This document shows positions 1 through 5,954 of a stretch of DNA of 11,157 bases, one piece after another; positions within the stretch are counted from its first letter, which is position 1; every line of letters starts with the position of its first letter. The stretch comes from CADCUY01 sp964242735 (GTDB lineage: Bacteria; Actinomycetota; Actinomycetes; Actinomycetales; Quadrisphaeraceae). Below the pieces are notes generated by a model. The model worked only from the letters and a program-made list of their open reading frames with translations. It was not told where the DNA came from and searched no databases. Location of the stretch: NCBI GenBank assembly GCA_964242735.1, contig CAXTAK010000036.1, positions 1-11,157 of the forward strand, in the 5' to 3' direction. The position numbers and the translations under genes are program-made.

Positions 1-72
1 GGGCCCCGTGGGGATCGAACCCACAACCCGCGGATTAAAAGTCCGCTGCTCTGCCGGTTGAGCTAGAGGCCC
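1..72 (-). tRNA. tRNA-Lys (anticodon UUU), lacking the discriminator base at the window edge
   Basis: On the minus strand this folds as a complete cloverleaf of 72 nt. The acceptor stem GGGCCTC pairs with GGGGCCC, with one G-T pair. The D arm is GCTC/GAGC, the anticodon stem GCGGA/TCCGC holds the loop CTTTTAA, the variable loop is 5 nt, and the T arm is GTGGG/CCCAC with loop TTCGATC. The loop gives anticodon TTT, which reads AAA and AAG lysine codons. The gene reads leftward; its position 72 is base 1 of the window, so the discriminator base and any encoded CCA lie outside. A perfect 12-bp palindrome (75-86) sits just upstream of its 5' end. No clear promoter was identified; a weak minus-strand hexamer GAGGAT is the only candidate. 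Confidence 0.96.
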
Positions 73-132
73 CGGGCCCGCGGGCCGCCCCGATCCTCCC
101 AGAGCCCACCCGCCGCTCGCGCCGCGCCGTGG

Positions 133-138
133 CACGCT
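133..138 (+). promoter_or_regulatory. -10-like hexamer CACGCT, 6 nt before the start of the 94-aa protein gene
   Basis: The hexamer fits NANNNT and is followed by exactly 6 nt (139-144) and then ATG at 145. There is no Shine-Dalgarno sequence in front of this ATG. The same spacing recurs at 504, 5943, 6818 and 8004, which suggests transcription begins at or beside the start codon. No -35 element is recognisable, and position 1 is C rather than T, so the individual call is weak. Confidence 0.4.
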
Positions 139-144
139 GCTCCC

Positions 145-429
145 ATGACCGAGACCCCCGACGACGCCCCCCTCGACGCCCGCGACAACGCGGAGTCACG
201 GGCCGCGGAGCACGACGGCAGCCCAGGGGTCTCCCGCGCGACCGGCGCGAGCCTGCCGCCGGAGCAGCTCGACGCGCGCGACGCCGAGGGCCCCGCCGGG
301 ACCGCGGCGGGCGACCCCCTGGCGGGGGTGCTGATCTCCGAGGAGGACGCCGCGGAGGCCGTGCCGGGCGACACCGGCCCCGAGCACCCCGGCGCCCGCA
401 ACAGCGGCACCCTCGACCGCCCGGTCTGA
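145..429 (+). CDS. Small acidic, probably disordered protein of unknown function (94 aa)
   Basis: I do not recognise this protein. It has 11 Asp, 9 Glu and 6 Arg, giving a net charge near -14. It has no Lys, Cys, Phe, Tyr or Trp and is rich in Ala, Gly and Pro, so it is probably disordered and cytoplasmic. No signal peptide or membrane segment is visible. The one more hydrophobic stretch is LAGVLISEEDAAEAV, around residues 59-73. The start at 145 was chosen because a -10-like hexamer lies 6 nt upstream, whereas the longer overlapping frame from 129 has no such signal. It runs in the same direction as the 63-aa acidic protein 86 bp downstream, and the two share an unusual composition. In such GC-rich DNA short open frames occur by chance, so reality rests on composition and the promoter-like spacing. 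Confidence 0.55.
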   Translation: MTETPDDAPLDARDNAESRAAEHDGSPGVSRATGASLPPEQLDARDAEGPAGTAAGDPLAGVLISEEDAAEAVPGDTGPEHPGARNSGTLDRPV

Positions 430-431
430 GG

Positions 432-458
432 GCTCGCAGCCGACGCGCTCGCAGCCGA
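432..458 (+). repeat. 12-bp direct repeat GCTCGCAGCCGA, two copies 15 bp apart
   Basis: Copies lie at 432-443 and 447-458, just after the stop codon of the 94-aa gene and about 50 bp before the -10-like hexamer of the next gene. They could be a protein-binding pair or a simple slippage duplication. Nothing else supports a function. Confidence 0.45.
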
Positions 459-503
459 TGGTGCGCCCTCCACGCAGCGGTGGCCCGGTGGCGCCCGGCG
501 TGG

Positions 504-509
504 CACCGT
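504..509 (+). promoter_or_regulatory. -10-like hexamer CACCGT, 6 nt before the start of the 63-aa protein gene
   Basis: The hexamer is followed by 6 nt (510-515) and ATG at 516, matching the leaderless spacing seen at other genes here. The preceding TGGCAC matches the same letters before the hexamer region of the 145 gene (TGGCACGCT against TGGCACCGT), so these two small genes may share promoter architecture. No -35 box or Shine-Dalgarno sequence is visible. Confidence 0.4.
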
Positions 510-515
510 CGTTGC

Positions 516-707
516 ATGAGCAGCGAACCCAGCGAGACGCTCGATCCCGACAGCGACCCGGAGATGCTGGCCTCGGCCGGCGGTGGGGGGCCGGTCGACA
601 CCACCCCGGGCGTGGACGGCGTCCGCGCCGCCAGCTCGGTGCAGGACGACCCCGAGGACCAGGACGACCCGGATGCCGACCCGGAGATGCTCTCCAGCTC
701 CTCCTGA
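516..707 (+). CDS. Very acidic 63-aa protein with two DPD(S/A)DPEML repeats, unknown function
   Basis: Unknown protein. It has 12 Asp and 5 Glu against a single Arg, no Lys or His, and no aromatic residue or Cys, so it is almost certainly disordered. Its main feature is an internal duplication: DPDSDPEMLAS at residues 10-20 and DPDADPEMLSS at residues 51-61, with the second copy almost at the C-terminus (ending in four Ser). The middle is Gly-rich and then acidic (QDDPEDQDD). At DNA level the two copies share an exact 15-bp match (554-568 and 677-691). The start at 516 is supported by the -10-like hexamer 6 nt upstream. The frame is open upstream to 129, but that extension is Arg-rich and unlike this protein. 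A strong hairpin 41 bp after the stop fits the end of a transcript. Confidence 0.62.
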   Translation: MSSEPSETLDPDSDPEMLASAGGGGPVDTTPGVDGVRAASSVQDDPEDQDDPDADPEMLSSSS

Positions 708-748
708 GGCTCGCCCCACCGACCCGGACCCGAGCCGGGCCCCGTGCC

Positions 749-780
749 GGAGCGCCGCCTCAGCGTGGAGGTGGCGCTCC
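749..780 (+). terminator. 13-bp stem hairpin, probable terminator of the small acidic protein genes
   Basis: Bases 749-761 pair with 768-780 (outer part GGAGCGCC against GGCGCTCC) as a 13-bp stem containing one G-T pair and a 6-nt loop (AGCGTG). It begins 41 bp after the stop at 707, in a non-coding stretch. There is no T run after it, so it is a stem-only terminator candidate, a form often proposed in high-GC actinobacteria. The stem could act in either direction, but no minus-strand gene ends here. Confidence 0.55.
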
Positions 781-981
781 CGTGCGTGCGGCGCACGACC
801 ACACCCCTGCGCGCGGCAGTCCCATGACACCCCGGGCGCGACACGCCGCCGGCCCAGCCGGGCGCGGGGCATCCTGGGACCTGCCACCGCCAGGGGGTGG
901 GGCGGGCTCGCCGGGTCTGTGGTCGTGGGGGACGACGGCGACCCGGCGGTGCTCGACGGGTGGGACCGACGGGGGACGAAC
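781..981. other. Intergenic or leader region before the GAF-GGDEF-GAF-EAL gene
   Basis: The gap between the acidic protein gene and the chosen start of the c-di-GMP gene is about 270 bp including the hairpin at 749-780. The large frame is open back to 583, but residues encoded before about 919 are Arg/Pro/Ser-rich and look like out-of-frame sequence. Bases 925-981 have coding-like third positions, so the true start could be somewhat upstream of 982. I found no -10-like hexamer at leaderless spacing in front of any in-frame GTG here, and no c-di-GMP riboswitch-like sequence. Confidence 0.4.
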
Positions 982-3159
982 GTGGTGGGTGGCGCGGAGG
1001 CCGGCGGGGGCCCGGTGATCGTCGACTTCGTCAGTGCTGCGCACCAGATGCTGCGCGACCTGCAGCAGCGGGTGGGGCTCGACGCCTGGTGGATCGCGCG
1101 CCGCCAGGGCGACGACCAGGTCGTGCTGGCCGCGGTGGACGGCGTGTACGGGCACGACGTGGGCACCGTGCGCTCGTGGGAGGACAGCTTCTGCCGCCGC
1201 ATGGTCGACGGCGACGCCCCCCAGGCGGCCCCCCGCGTGATCGACGTCCCCGCCTACGTGCAGGCGCGGACCAGCAACGGCTTCGACGCGGCCGCGGTGC
1301 TCGCCGTGCCCATCACCTCCCCGACCGGTGAGGTGCTCGGCACCGTGTGCGCCCTCTCGCGCACCGAGCAGCCGCACCTGGCGGCGGTGCTGCCAGCGGT
1401 GACCCTGCAGGCCGCGGTGCTCGGGGTGCTGCTGGCGCACGAGCTGCAGCTGGCCGACCAGGTGCGCCGGGCGGAGCACGCCGAGCGCGCCGCGCACACC
1501 GACGTCCTGACCGAGGTCGCCAACCGGCGGGGCTGGGACGCCGCGCTGACCGGTGAGGAGTCCCGCGCCACCCGGTACGCCAGCCCCGCGGCGGTGGTGG
1601 TCCTGGACCTCGACGGGCTCAAGGCGGTCAACGACACCCAGGGCCACGACGCCGGCGACCAGCTGCTGCGGCGCACCGCGGCGGCGCTGACCGCCCGGCT
1701 GCGCACCAGCGACGTCCTCGCGCGCCTCGGAGGAGACGAGTTCGCCGCGCTCCTGCCCGAGACCGACGCGGCGGCGGCGCTGATCGTCTGCGACCAGCTG
1801 CGCGAGGTGCTGGCCGAGGAGGGCATCAGCGCCTCCTTCGGCGTCGGTGCCCGCGGCGGGCACGGCGGCCTGCTGGCCGCCTGGCGCAGGGCCGACGCGG
1901 CCATGTACCTCGACAAGGCCTCGACCGGGCGCCGCGCCAGCACCGCCCCGACCCGCACCGCGCACAGAGCCCCCGCCGACCCGCCGCTCACCACCGCCCC
2001 GCCCACCACCGGGCGCCCCGACGGGGTGGACGCCCTGCTGGGCATGGTGCGGGCGCAGCTGGGCGCCGACGTGGCGTTCGTGCGGGCCTTCGAGGGCGAG
2101 CAGAGCCGCCTGCGCAACGTCGTCACCGGCATCGACCTGCCCTTCGGTGCCGGGTACACCGAGCCGCGCGAGGACACGTACTGCCAGTACCTGGTCGAGG
2201 GCCGCATCGGCCCGGTCACCCCCGACGTCCCCGCGTCCGTCCTGCGTGACCTGCCGATCTCCAGGGCCCTGGGCGTCGGCTCCTACGTCGGCGTCCCCCT
2301 GCGGCGCAGCGACGGGCAGCTGTACGGGACCCTGTGCGCGGCGTCCCGGCACACCGACCCCGGGTTGCGCACCCGTGACGCGGGGGTCCTGAGCGCGATC
2401 GCCGGCGCCGTGATGGACCTGGTCGAGCGCGACGACGACCGCAGGGCGCGGCGCCACGCCGTCCTGGACCGCCTCGACGCGCTGCGCGACGCGGGCGGGC
2501 CCCGCACCGCCTACCAGCCGGTCCTGGCCCTGGAGGGGCTGCGGCAGGTCGGGGTCGAGGCCCTCAGCCGCTTCCCGGCGGGCGCCGGTGGGCCGGAGCG
2601 GTGGTTCGCCGACGCCACCGCCGCGGGCGTCGGCCCCGCCCTGGAGCTCGACGCCATCACCGCGGCGCTGACCGCCCTCCCCGACGTCGAGGGCTTCCTG
2701 GCCCTCAACGCCTCCGCCGCCACGATCACCAGCCCGGCCTTCGCGCGGCTGCTGGCCGCGGCCCCGGTGGAGCGCCTGGTGCTGGAGGTCACCCGGCACG
2801 AGGCGGTGCCGGACCACGGGGCACTCGTCGACGCCCTGGCGCCGCTGCGCCACCGGGGGCTGCGGGTGGCCGTGGACGACACCGGCGCCGGCATGCGCCA
2901 CGTCCTGGCCCTGGTGCCCGACCTGATCAAGCTCGACCCCACCCTGGTGCGGGGGATCGACACCGCCCCGCACCGCCAGGCCCTGGCCACGGCCCTCGCC
3001 GCCCTCGCCGCCGCCACCGGTGCCGCGGTGGTCGCCGTGGGCATCGAGACGCCCGCGGAACTGCACTGCCTGCGCGGCCTCGGGGTGGCCTACGGCCAGG
3101 GCCACCACCTGGCGCACCCGGCTCCGCTGCCCCGGGTCGCCGCGATCGCTCCCGCCTGA
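982..3159 (+). CDS. GAF-GGDEF-GAF-EAL protein; probable diguanylate cyclase with an inactive EAL domain
   Basis: Predicted cytoplasmic sensor-enzyme of about 725 aa that makes c-di-GMP from GTP. Order: GAF (about 14-150), signalling helix, GGDEF (about 174-312), Pro/Thr-rich linker, second GAF (about 347-483), EAL (about 510-725). The cyclase looks intact: DLDGLKAVNDTQGHDAGD, GGDEF at 250-254, and the RxxD inhibitory site at 241-244 (RTSD, five residues before GGDEF). The EAL domain keeps E526-A-L, N of LALNAS, E602, D632-D633, K650 and Q706. It has V686 where families have the catalytic-base Glu (VGIE for EGVE) and R605 where the second Glu of ExTE belongs, and loop 6 (DDTGAGM) is three residues short. 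No membrane segment is seen. The start is uncertain: GTG 982 follows GGGGGA by 5 nt; GTG 985 and GTG 1015 also fit. The two GAF domains resemble each other, as if GAF-GGDEF and GAF-EAL proteins had fused. Confidence 0.92.
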   Translation: MVGGAEAGGGPVIVDFVSAAHQMLRDLQQRVGLDAWWIARRQGDDQVVLAAVDGVYGHDVGTVRSWEDSFCRRMVDGDAPQAAPRVIDVPAYVQARTSNGFDAAAVLAVPITSPTGEVLGTVCALSRTEQPHLAAVLPAVTLQAAVLGVLLAHELQLADQVRRAEHAERAAHTDVLTEVANRRGWDAALTGEESRATRYASPAAVVVLDLDGLKAVNDTQGHDAGDQLLRRTAAALTARLRTSDVLARLGGDEFAALLPETDAAAALIVCDQLREVLAEEGISASFGVGARGGHGGLLAAWRRADAAMYLDKASTGRRASTAPTRTAHRAPADPPLTTAPPTTGRPDGVDALLGMVRAQLGADVAFVRAFEGEQSRLRNVVTGIDLPFGAGYTEPREDTYCQYLVEGRIGPVTPDVPASVLRDLPISRALGVGSYVGVPLRRSDGQLYGTLCAASRHTDPGLRTRDAGVLSAIAGAVMDLVERDDDRRARRHAVLDRLDALRDAGGPRTAYQPVLALEGLRQVGVEALSRFPAGAGGPERWFADATAAGVGPALELDAITAALTALPDVEGFLALNASAATITSPAFARLLAAAPVERLVLEVTRHEAVPDHGALVDALAPLRHRGLRVAVDDTGAGMRHVLALVPDLIKLDPTLVRGIDTAPHRQALATALAALAAATGAAVVAVGIETPAELHCLRGLGVAYGQGHHLAHPAPLPRVAAIAPA

Positions 3160-3193
3160 GCGCGGCGGCGCCCGCGTGGGCCCGACGGCCCCG

Positions 3194-3213
3194 GTGCCCG
3201 GGTCACCGGGCAC
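3194..3213. promoter_or_regulatory. Perfect 8-bp inverted repeat GTGCCCGG-GTCA-CCGGGCAC between the c-di-GMP and helicase genes
   Basis: The arms are 3194-3201 and 3206-3213 with a 4-nt loop. It lies 34 bp after the stop at 3159 and 12 bp before the helicase ATG at 3226. Its right arm overlaps the first three bases of the -10-like hexamer at 3211. It could be a terminator of the upstream gene (no T run follows), an operator over the helicase promoter, or both. Confidence 0.5.
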
Positions 3214-3216
3214 GAT
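3211..3216 (+). promoter_or_regulatory. -10-like hexamer CACGAT before the helicase gene
   Basis: It fits NANNNT but stands 9 nt, not 6, before ATG 3226, giving an expected leader of only a few bases. A GGGA (3217-3220) sits 5 nt before the ATG and could instead act as a weak ribosome binding site. This is the poorest match of the set. Confidence 0.3.
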
Positions 3217-3225
3217 GGGACCGCC

Positions 3226-5769
3226 ATGTCGACCCTCCTGGAGCGCCTGCCCGCCCCCGGCTCACCGCCCGCCGACGACCCCGACGTCCTCTACGAGGCC
3301 TTCGCCGCCTGGGCGGACTCGCGGGACCTGCCGCTGTACCCCGCGCAGTCCGAGGCGCTGATCGAGCTGCTCACCGGCGCGAACACCATCCTCGCCACGC
3401 CCACCGGGTCGGGGAAGTCCCTGGTCGCGCTCGGCGCGCACGCCGCCGCGATGGCCCAGGGGCGGCGCAGCGTGTACACCGCACCGATCAAGGCCCTGGT
3501 GAGCGAGAAGTTCTTCTCCCTCGTCGACGTCCTGGGCCCCGAGAGCGTCGGCATGGTCACCGGCGACGGCGCCGTCAACGCCGCGGCCCCGGTGGTGTGC
3601 TGCACCGCGGAGGTCCTCGCGAACCGGGCCCTGCGCGAGGGCGCCGCGCTCGACGTCGGACTGGTGGTGATGGACGAGTTCCACTACTACGCCGACCGCG
3701 ACCGCGGGTGGGCGTGGCAGGTGCCGATCCTCGAGCTGCCGCGCGCGCAGTTCCTGCTGATGTCGGCGACCCTCGGCGACGTCGCCCGCTTCGAGACCGA
3801 CCTGACGCGCCGGACCGGTCGGCCCACCGCGGTGGTCGCCCACGCCGAGCGGCCGGTGCCCCTGCACCACCGGTACTCCCTGGACCCGGTGCACGAGGCC
3901 GTCGAGGAGCTGCTGCTCGCGAAGGAGGCGCCCGTCTACATCGTGCACCCCACGCAGGCGGGCGCCCTGGAGCGGGCGCAGTCGCTGCTGTCGGTGACCG
4001 TCGCCAGCCGCGCGACCCGTGACGCGATCGCGGAGGCCATCGGCGACTTCCGCTTCACCGCGGGCTTCGGGGCGGTGCTCACGAAGCTGGTGCGCCACGG
4101 CGTGGGGGTGCACCACGCAGGGATGCTGCCGAAGTACCGGCGGCTGGTGGAGACCCTCGCGCAGCAGGGGCTGCTGACGGTGATCTGCGGCACCGACACC
4201 CTCGGGGTGGGCATCAACGTGCCGATCCGCACCGTGCTGATCACCTCGCTGACGAAGTACGACGGACGCCGGACCCGGCTGCTGTCGGCGCGGGAGTTCC
4301 ACCAGGTCGCCGGGCGGGCCGGGCGCGCGGGCTACGACACCGCCGGCACCGTCGTCGTCGAGGCCCCCGAGCACGACATCGAGAACCACCGGGCGCTGGC
4401 CAAGGCCGGTGACGACCCGAAGAAGCGCCGGAAGGTGCAGCGCAAGAAGGCACCGGAGGGTGAGGTGAGCTGGGGGGAGCCCACGTTCGAGCGGCTCGTG
4501 GCCGCCCCACCGGAGCCCCTGGTCTCGCGGATGCGGGTCACCCACGCCATGGTCCTGAACGTCATCGCCCGGCCCGGCAACGCGGCGTCCGCCCTGCGAC
4601 ACCTGCTGCGCGACAACCACGAGGACAGGGCCTCCCAGGTGAGGCTCGTGAAGCGGGCGGTGGCGATCACTCGCGACCTGCTGACCGCCGGGGTGATCGA
4701 GCGGCTGCCCGAGCCGGACGAGACCGGGCGGGTGCTGCGCCTGACGGTGGACCTGCAGGCCGACTTCGCGCTGAACCAGCCGCTGAGCACCTTCGTGATC
4801 GCCGCGCTGGACGTGCTCGACCCCGAGTCCGCGACTCCGGCGCTGGACGTGGTCTCGGTGGTGGAGGCGACGCTGGAGGACCCGCGGGCCATCGTCCTGG
4901 CGCAGCAGCACGCCGCCCGCGGGGAGGCGGTGGCGGCGATGAAGGCCGAGGGCATCGAGTACGAGGAGCGGATGGAGCTCCTCGAGGCGGTGACCTGGCC
5001 CAAGCCGCTGGCCGAGCTGCTGGAGGCGGCCTTCGCGGCGTACCGGGTCAGCGCGCCGTGGCTGCCCGAGGACGCGCTGGCACCGAAGTCCGTGGTGCGG
5101 ACGATGCTCGAGGAGGCGATGACCTTCGGTGACCTCGTGCGCCGCTACGGGCTCGCGCGGTCCGAGGGGCTGGTGCTGCGCTACCTCTCCGACGCGTACC
5201 GGGCGCTGCGCCAGACCGTGCCCGAGCAGCTGCGCACCACCGAGCTCGGCGACGTCATCGAGTGGCTGGGCGAGGTGGTGCGCCAGACCGACTCCTCCCT
5301 CCTCGACGAGTGGGAGGCCCTGACCCACCCCGACGCCCTGGCGCTCGCGGCGGCGGGGCAGGCGCCCCCACCCCCGGTGCTGCGGGGGATCACCGCGAAC
5401 ACCCGGGCGTTCACCGTGGCGGTGCGCAACGCGATGTTCCGCCGCGTGGACCTGCTCGCCCGGCGCCGGTGGTGGGAGCTGGGGGAGCTGGACGCGGAGG
5501 CGGGGTGGTCCTACTCCCGGTGGGAGGCCGCGGGGGCGGGGTACTACGCCGAGCACGAGGACGTCGGGACGGGCGCGGTCGCGCGGTCGCCGTCGATGCT
5601 GCAGATCACGCCCGAGCGCGAGCCGCGGCGCTGGCACGTGCGCCAGGTGATCGACGACCCCGCGGGCGACCGGGACTGGGCGATCACCGCGGAGGTCGAC
5701 CTGAGCGCCAGCGACGACGCGGGCACCGCGGTGGTGCGGGTGCTGACCCTGGAGCGCCTCGGCGGGTGA
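3226..5769 (+). CDS. Ski2-like DEAD/DEAH-box RNA helicase with C-terminal DUF3516 region (847 aa)
   Basis: Superfamily 2 helicase of the Ski2/Mtr4-like group, expected to unwind RNA using ATP in the cytoplasm. Motifs in order: Q motif YPAQSEAL (38-45), Walker A TPTGSGKS (58-65), Ia TAPIKAL (85-91), II DEFH (150-153), III SAT (180-182), HHAGMLP (296-302, typical of Ski2-like enzymes), V GTDTLGVGINVP (322-333) and VI QVAGRAGRAGYD (360-371). A basic patch KKRRKVQRKK (399-408) follows, which may contact nucleic acid. The remainder (about 430-847) matches the layout of actinobacterial DUF3516 helicases, and the length is normal for them; the domain name is assigned from memory of the family. All ATPase motifs are intact. 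The ATG is supported by a -10-like hexamer just upstream. It is not HelY, which is longer and differently built at the C-terminus. The RNA substrate is unknown. The gene stands alone, 66 bp after the c-di-GMP gene. Confidence 0.94.
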   Translation: MSTLLERLPAPGSPPADDPDVLYEAFAAWADSRDLPLYPAQSEALIELLTGANTILATPTGSGKSLVALGAHAAAMAQGRRSVYTAPIKALVSEKFFSLVDVLGPESVGMVTGDGAVNAAAPVVCCTAEVLANRALREGAALDVGLVVMDEFHYYADRDRGWAWQVPILELPRAQFLLMSATLGDVARFETDLTRRTGRPTAVVAHAERPVPLHHRYSLDPVHEAVEELLLAKEAPVYIVHPTQAGALERAQSLLSVTVASRATRDAIAEAIGDFRFTAGFGAVLTKLVRHGVGVHHAGMLPKYRRLVETLAQQGLLTVICGTDTLGVGINVPIRTVLITSLTKYDGRRTRLLSAREFHQVAGRAGRAGYDTAGTVVVEAPEHDIENHRALAKAGDDPKKRRKVQRKKAPEGEVSWGEPTFERLVAAPPEPLVSRMRVTHAMVLNVIARPGNAASALRHLLRDNHEDRASQVRLVKRAVAITRDLLTAGVIERLPEPDETGRVLRLTVDLQADFALNQPLSTFVIAALDVLDPESATPALDVVSVVEATLEDPRAIVLAQQHAARGEAVAAMKAEGIEYEERMELLEAVTWPKPLAELLEAAFAAYRVSAPWLPEDALAPKSVVRTMLEEAMTFGDLVRRYGLARSEGLVLRYLSDAYRALRQTVPEQLRTTELGDVIEWLGEVVRQTDSSLLDEWEALTHPDALALAAAGQAPPPPVLRGITANTRAFTVAVRNAMFRRVDLLARRRWWELGELDAEAGWSYSRWEAAGAGYYAEHEDVGTGAVARSPSMLQITPEREPRRWHVRQVIDDPAGDRDWAITAEVDLSASDDAGTAVVRVLTLERLGG

Positions 5770-5781
5770 GGCACTCCAGCC

Positions 5782-5885
5782 CGCAGTTGTGCGGGCAACT
5801 GCGGTTCGTGGGCGTCCCGGGGCGCAGTTGTGGCGGCAACTGCGGTTCGTGGGCGTCCCGGGGCGCAGTCGTGGGGGTGATTGCG
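5782..5885. repeat. Three tandem 41-bp units, each with an 8-bp stem and 6-nt loop hairpin
   Basis: Units begin at 5782, 5823 and 5864, an exact 41-bp period. Hairpins are 5782-5803, 5823-5844 and 5864-5885. Units 1 and 2 have the perfect stem CGCAGTTG/CAACTGCG and an identical 19-bp tail (GTTCGTGGGCGTCCCGGGG), differing only in the loop (TGCGGG against TGGCGG). Unit 3 has diverged (CGCAGTCG/TGATTGCG), yet all eight positions still pair, two as G-T, and its loop is also 6 nt; its tail is lost. The array begins 12 bp after the helicase stop and ends 57 bp before the promoter-like hexamer of the dehydrogenase gene. It may serve as the helicase terminator, or be a REP-like repeat or binding array. 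No T run follows any hairpin. Confidence 0.85.
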
Positions 5886-5899
5886 GTGCACACGGGCAT

Positions 5900-5913
5900 G
5901 ACTGGACCCAGTC
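5900..5913. promoter_or_regulatory. Short inverted repeat GACTGG-AC-CCAGTC upstream of the dehydrogenase gene
   Basis: A perfect 6-bp inverted repeat with 2 bp between the arms, 29 bp before the -10-like hexamer at 5943, where a regulator could bind. The neighbouring hairpin array makes palindromes common here, so the operator reading is weak. Confidence 0.3.
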
Positions 5914-5942
5914 GTCGGGACGAGGGCGGTTCGGCGCGGGGC

Positions 5943-5948
5943 TACGGT
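5943..5948 (+). promoter_or_regulatory. -10 element TACGGT, 6 nt before the dehydrogenase start
   Basis: It matches TANNNT fully and is followed by 6 nt (5949-5954) and ATG at 5955. No Shine-Dalgarno sequence precedes that ATG, as expected for a leaderless mRNA. No -35 element is evident. Confidence 0.55.
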
Positions 5949-5954
5949 GCCCCG

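Noticed and set aside
1..72. tRNA-Lys as an integration site of a mobile element
   Set aside because: The tRNA 3' end is at the window edge, so a flanking element cannot be seen. There is no integrase and no direct repeat of the tRNA end within the window.
583..981. N-terminal extension of the GAF-GGDEF-GAF-EAL frame to ATG 583
   Set aside because: It overlaps the 63-aa acidic protein gene and the 13-bp hairpin, and the encoded residues are Arg/Pro/Thr-rich without domain character before about residue 112.
708..1014. c-di-GMP riboswitch before the cyclase gene
   Set aside because: No conserved c-di-GMP riboswitch core sequence or fold was recognised. The only strong structure is the hairpin at 749-780, which fits a terminator better.
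3226..5769. Helicase as part of a defence system
   Set aside because: Its DUF3516-like C-terminus and intact Ski2-type motifs match a widespread housekeeping-type actinobacterial helicase, and no nuclease, methylase or other defence partner adjoins it.
5782..5885. The tandem 41-bp repeats as a CRISPR array
   Set aside because: The units are contiguous with no unique spacers, only three exist, and no cas genes are present.
5262..5954. Upstream extension of the dehydrogenase frame
   Set aside because: It would overlap the helicase coding sequence and read through the hairpin repeats. ATG 5955 has a full -10 match at the right spacing, and the Rossmann fold starts soon after.
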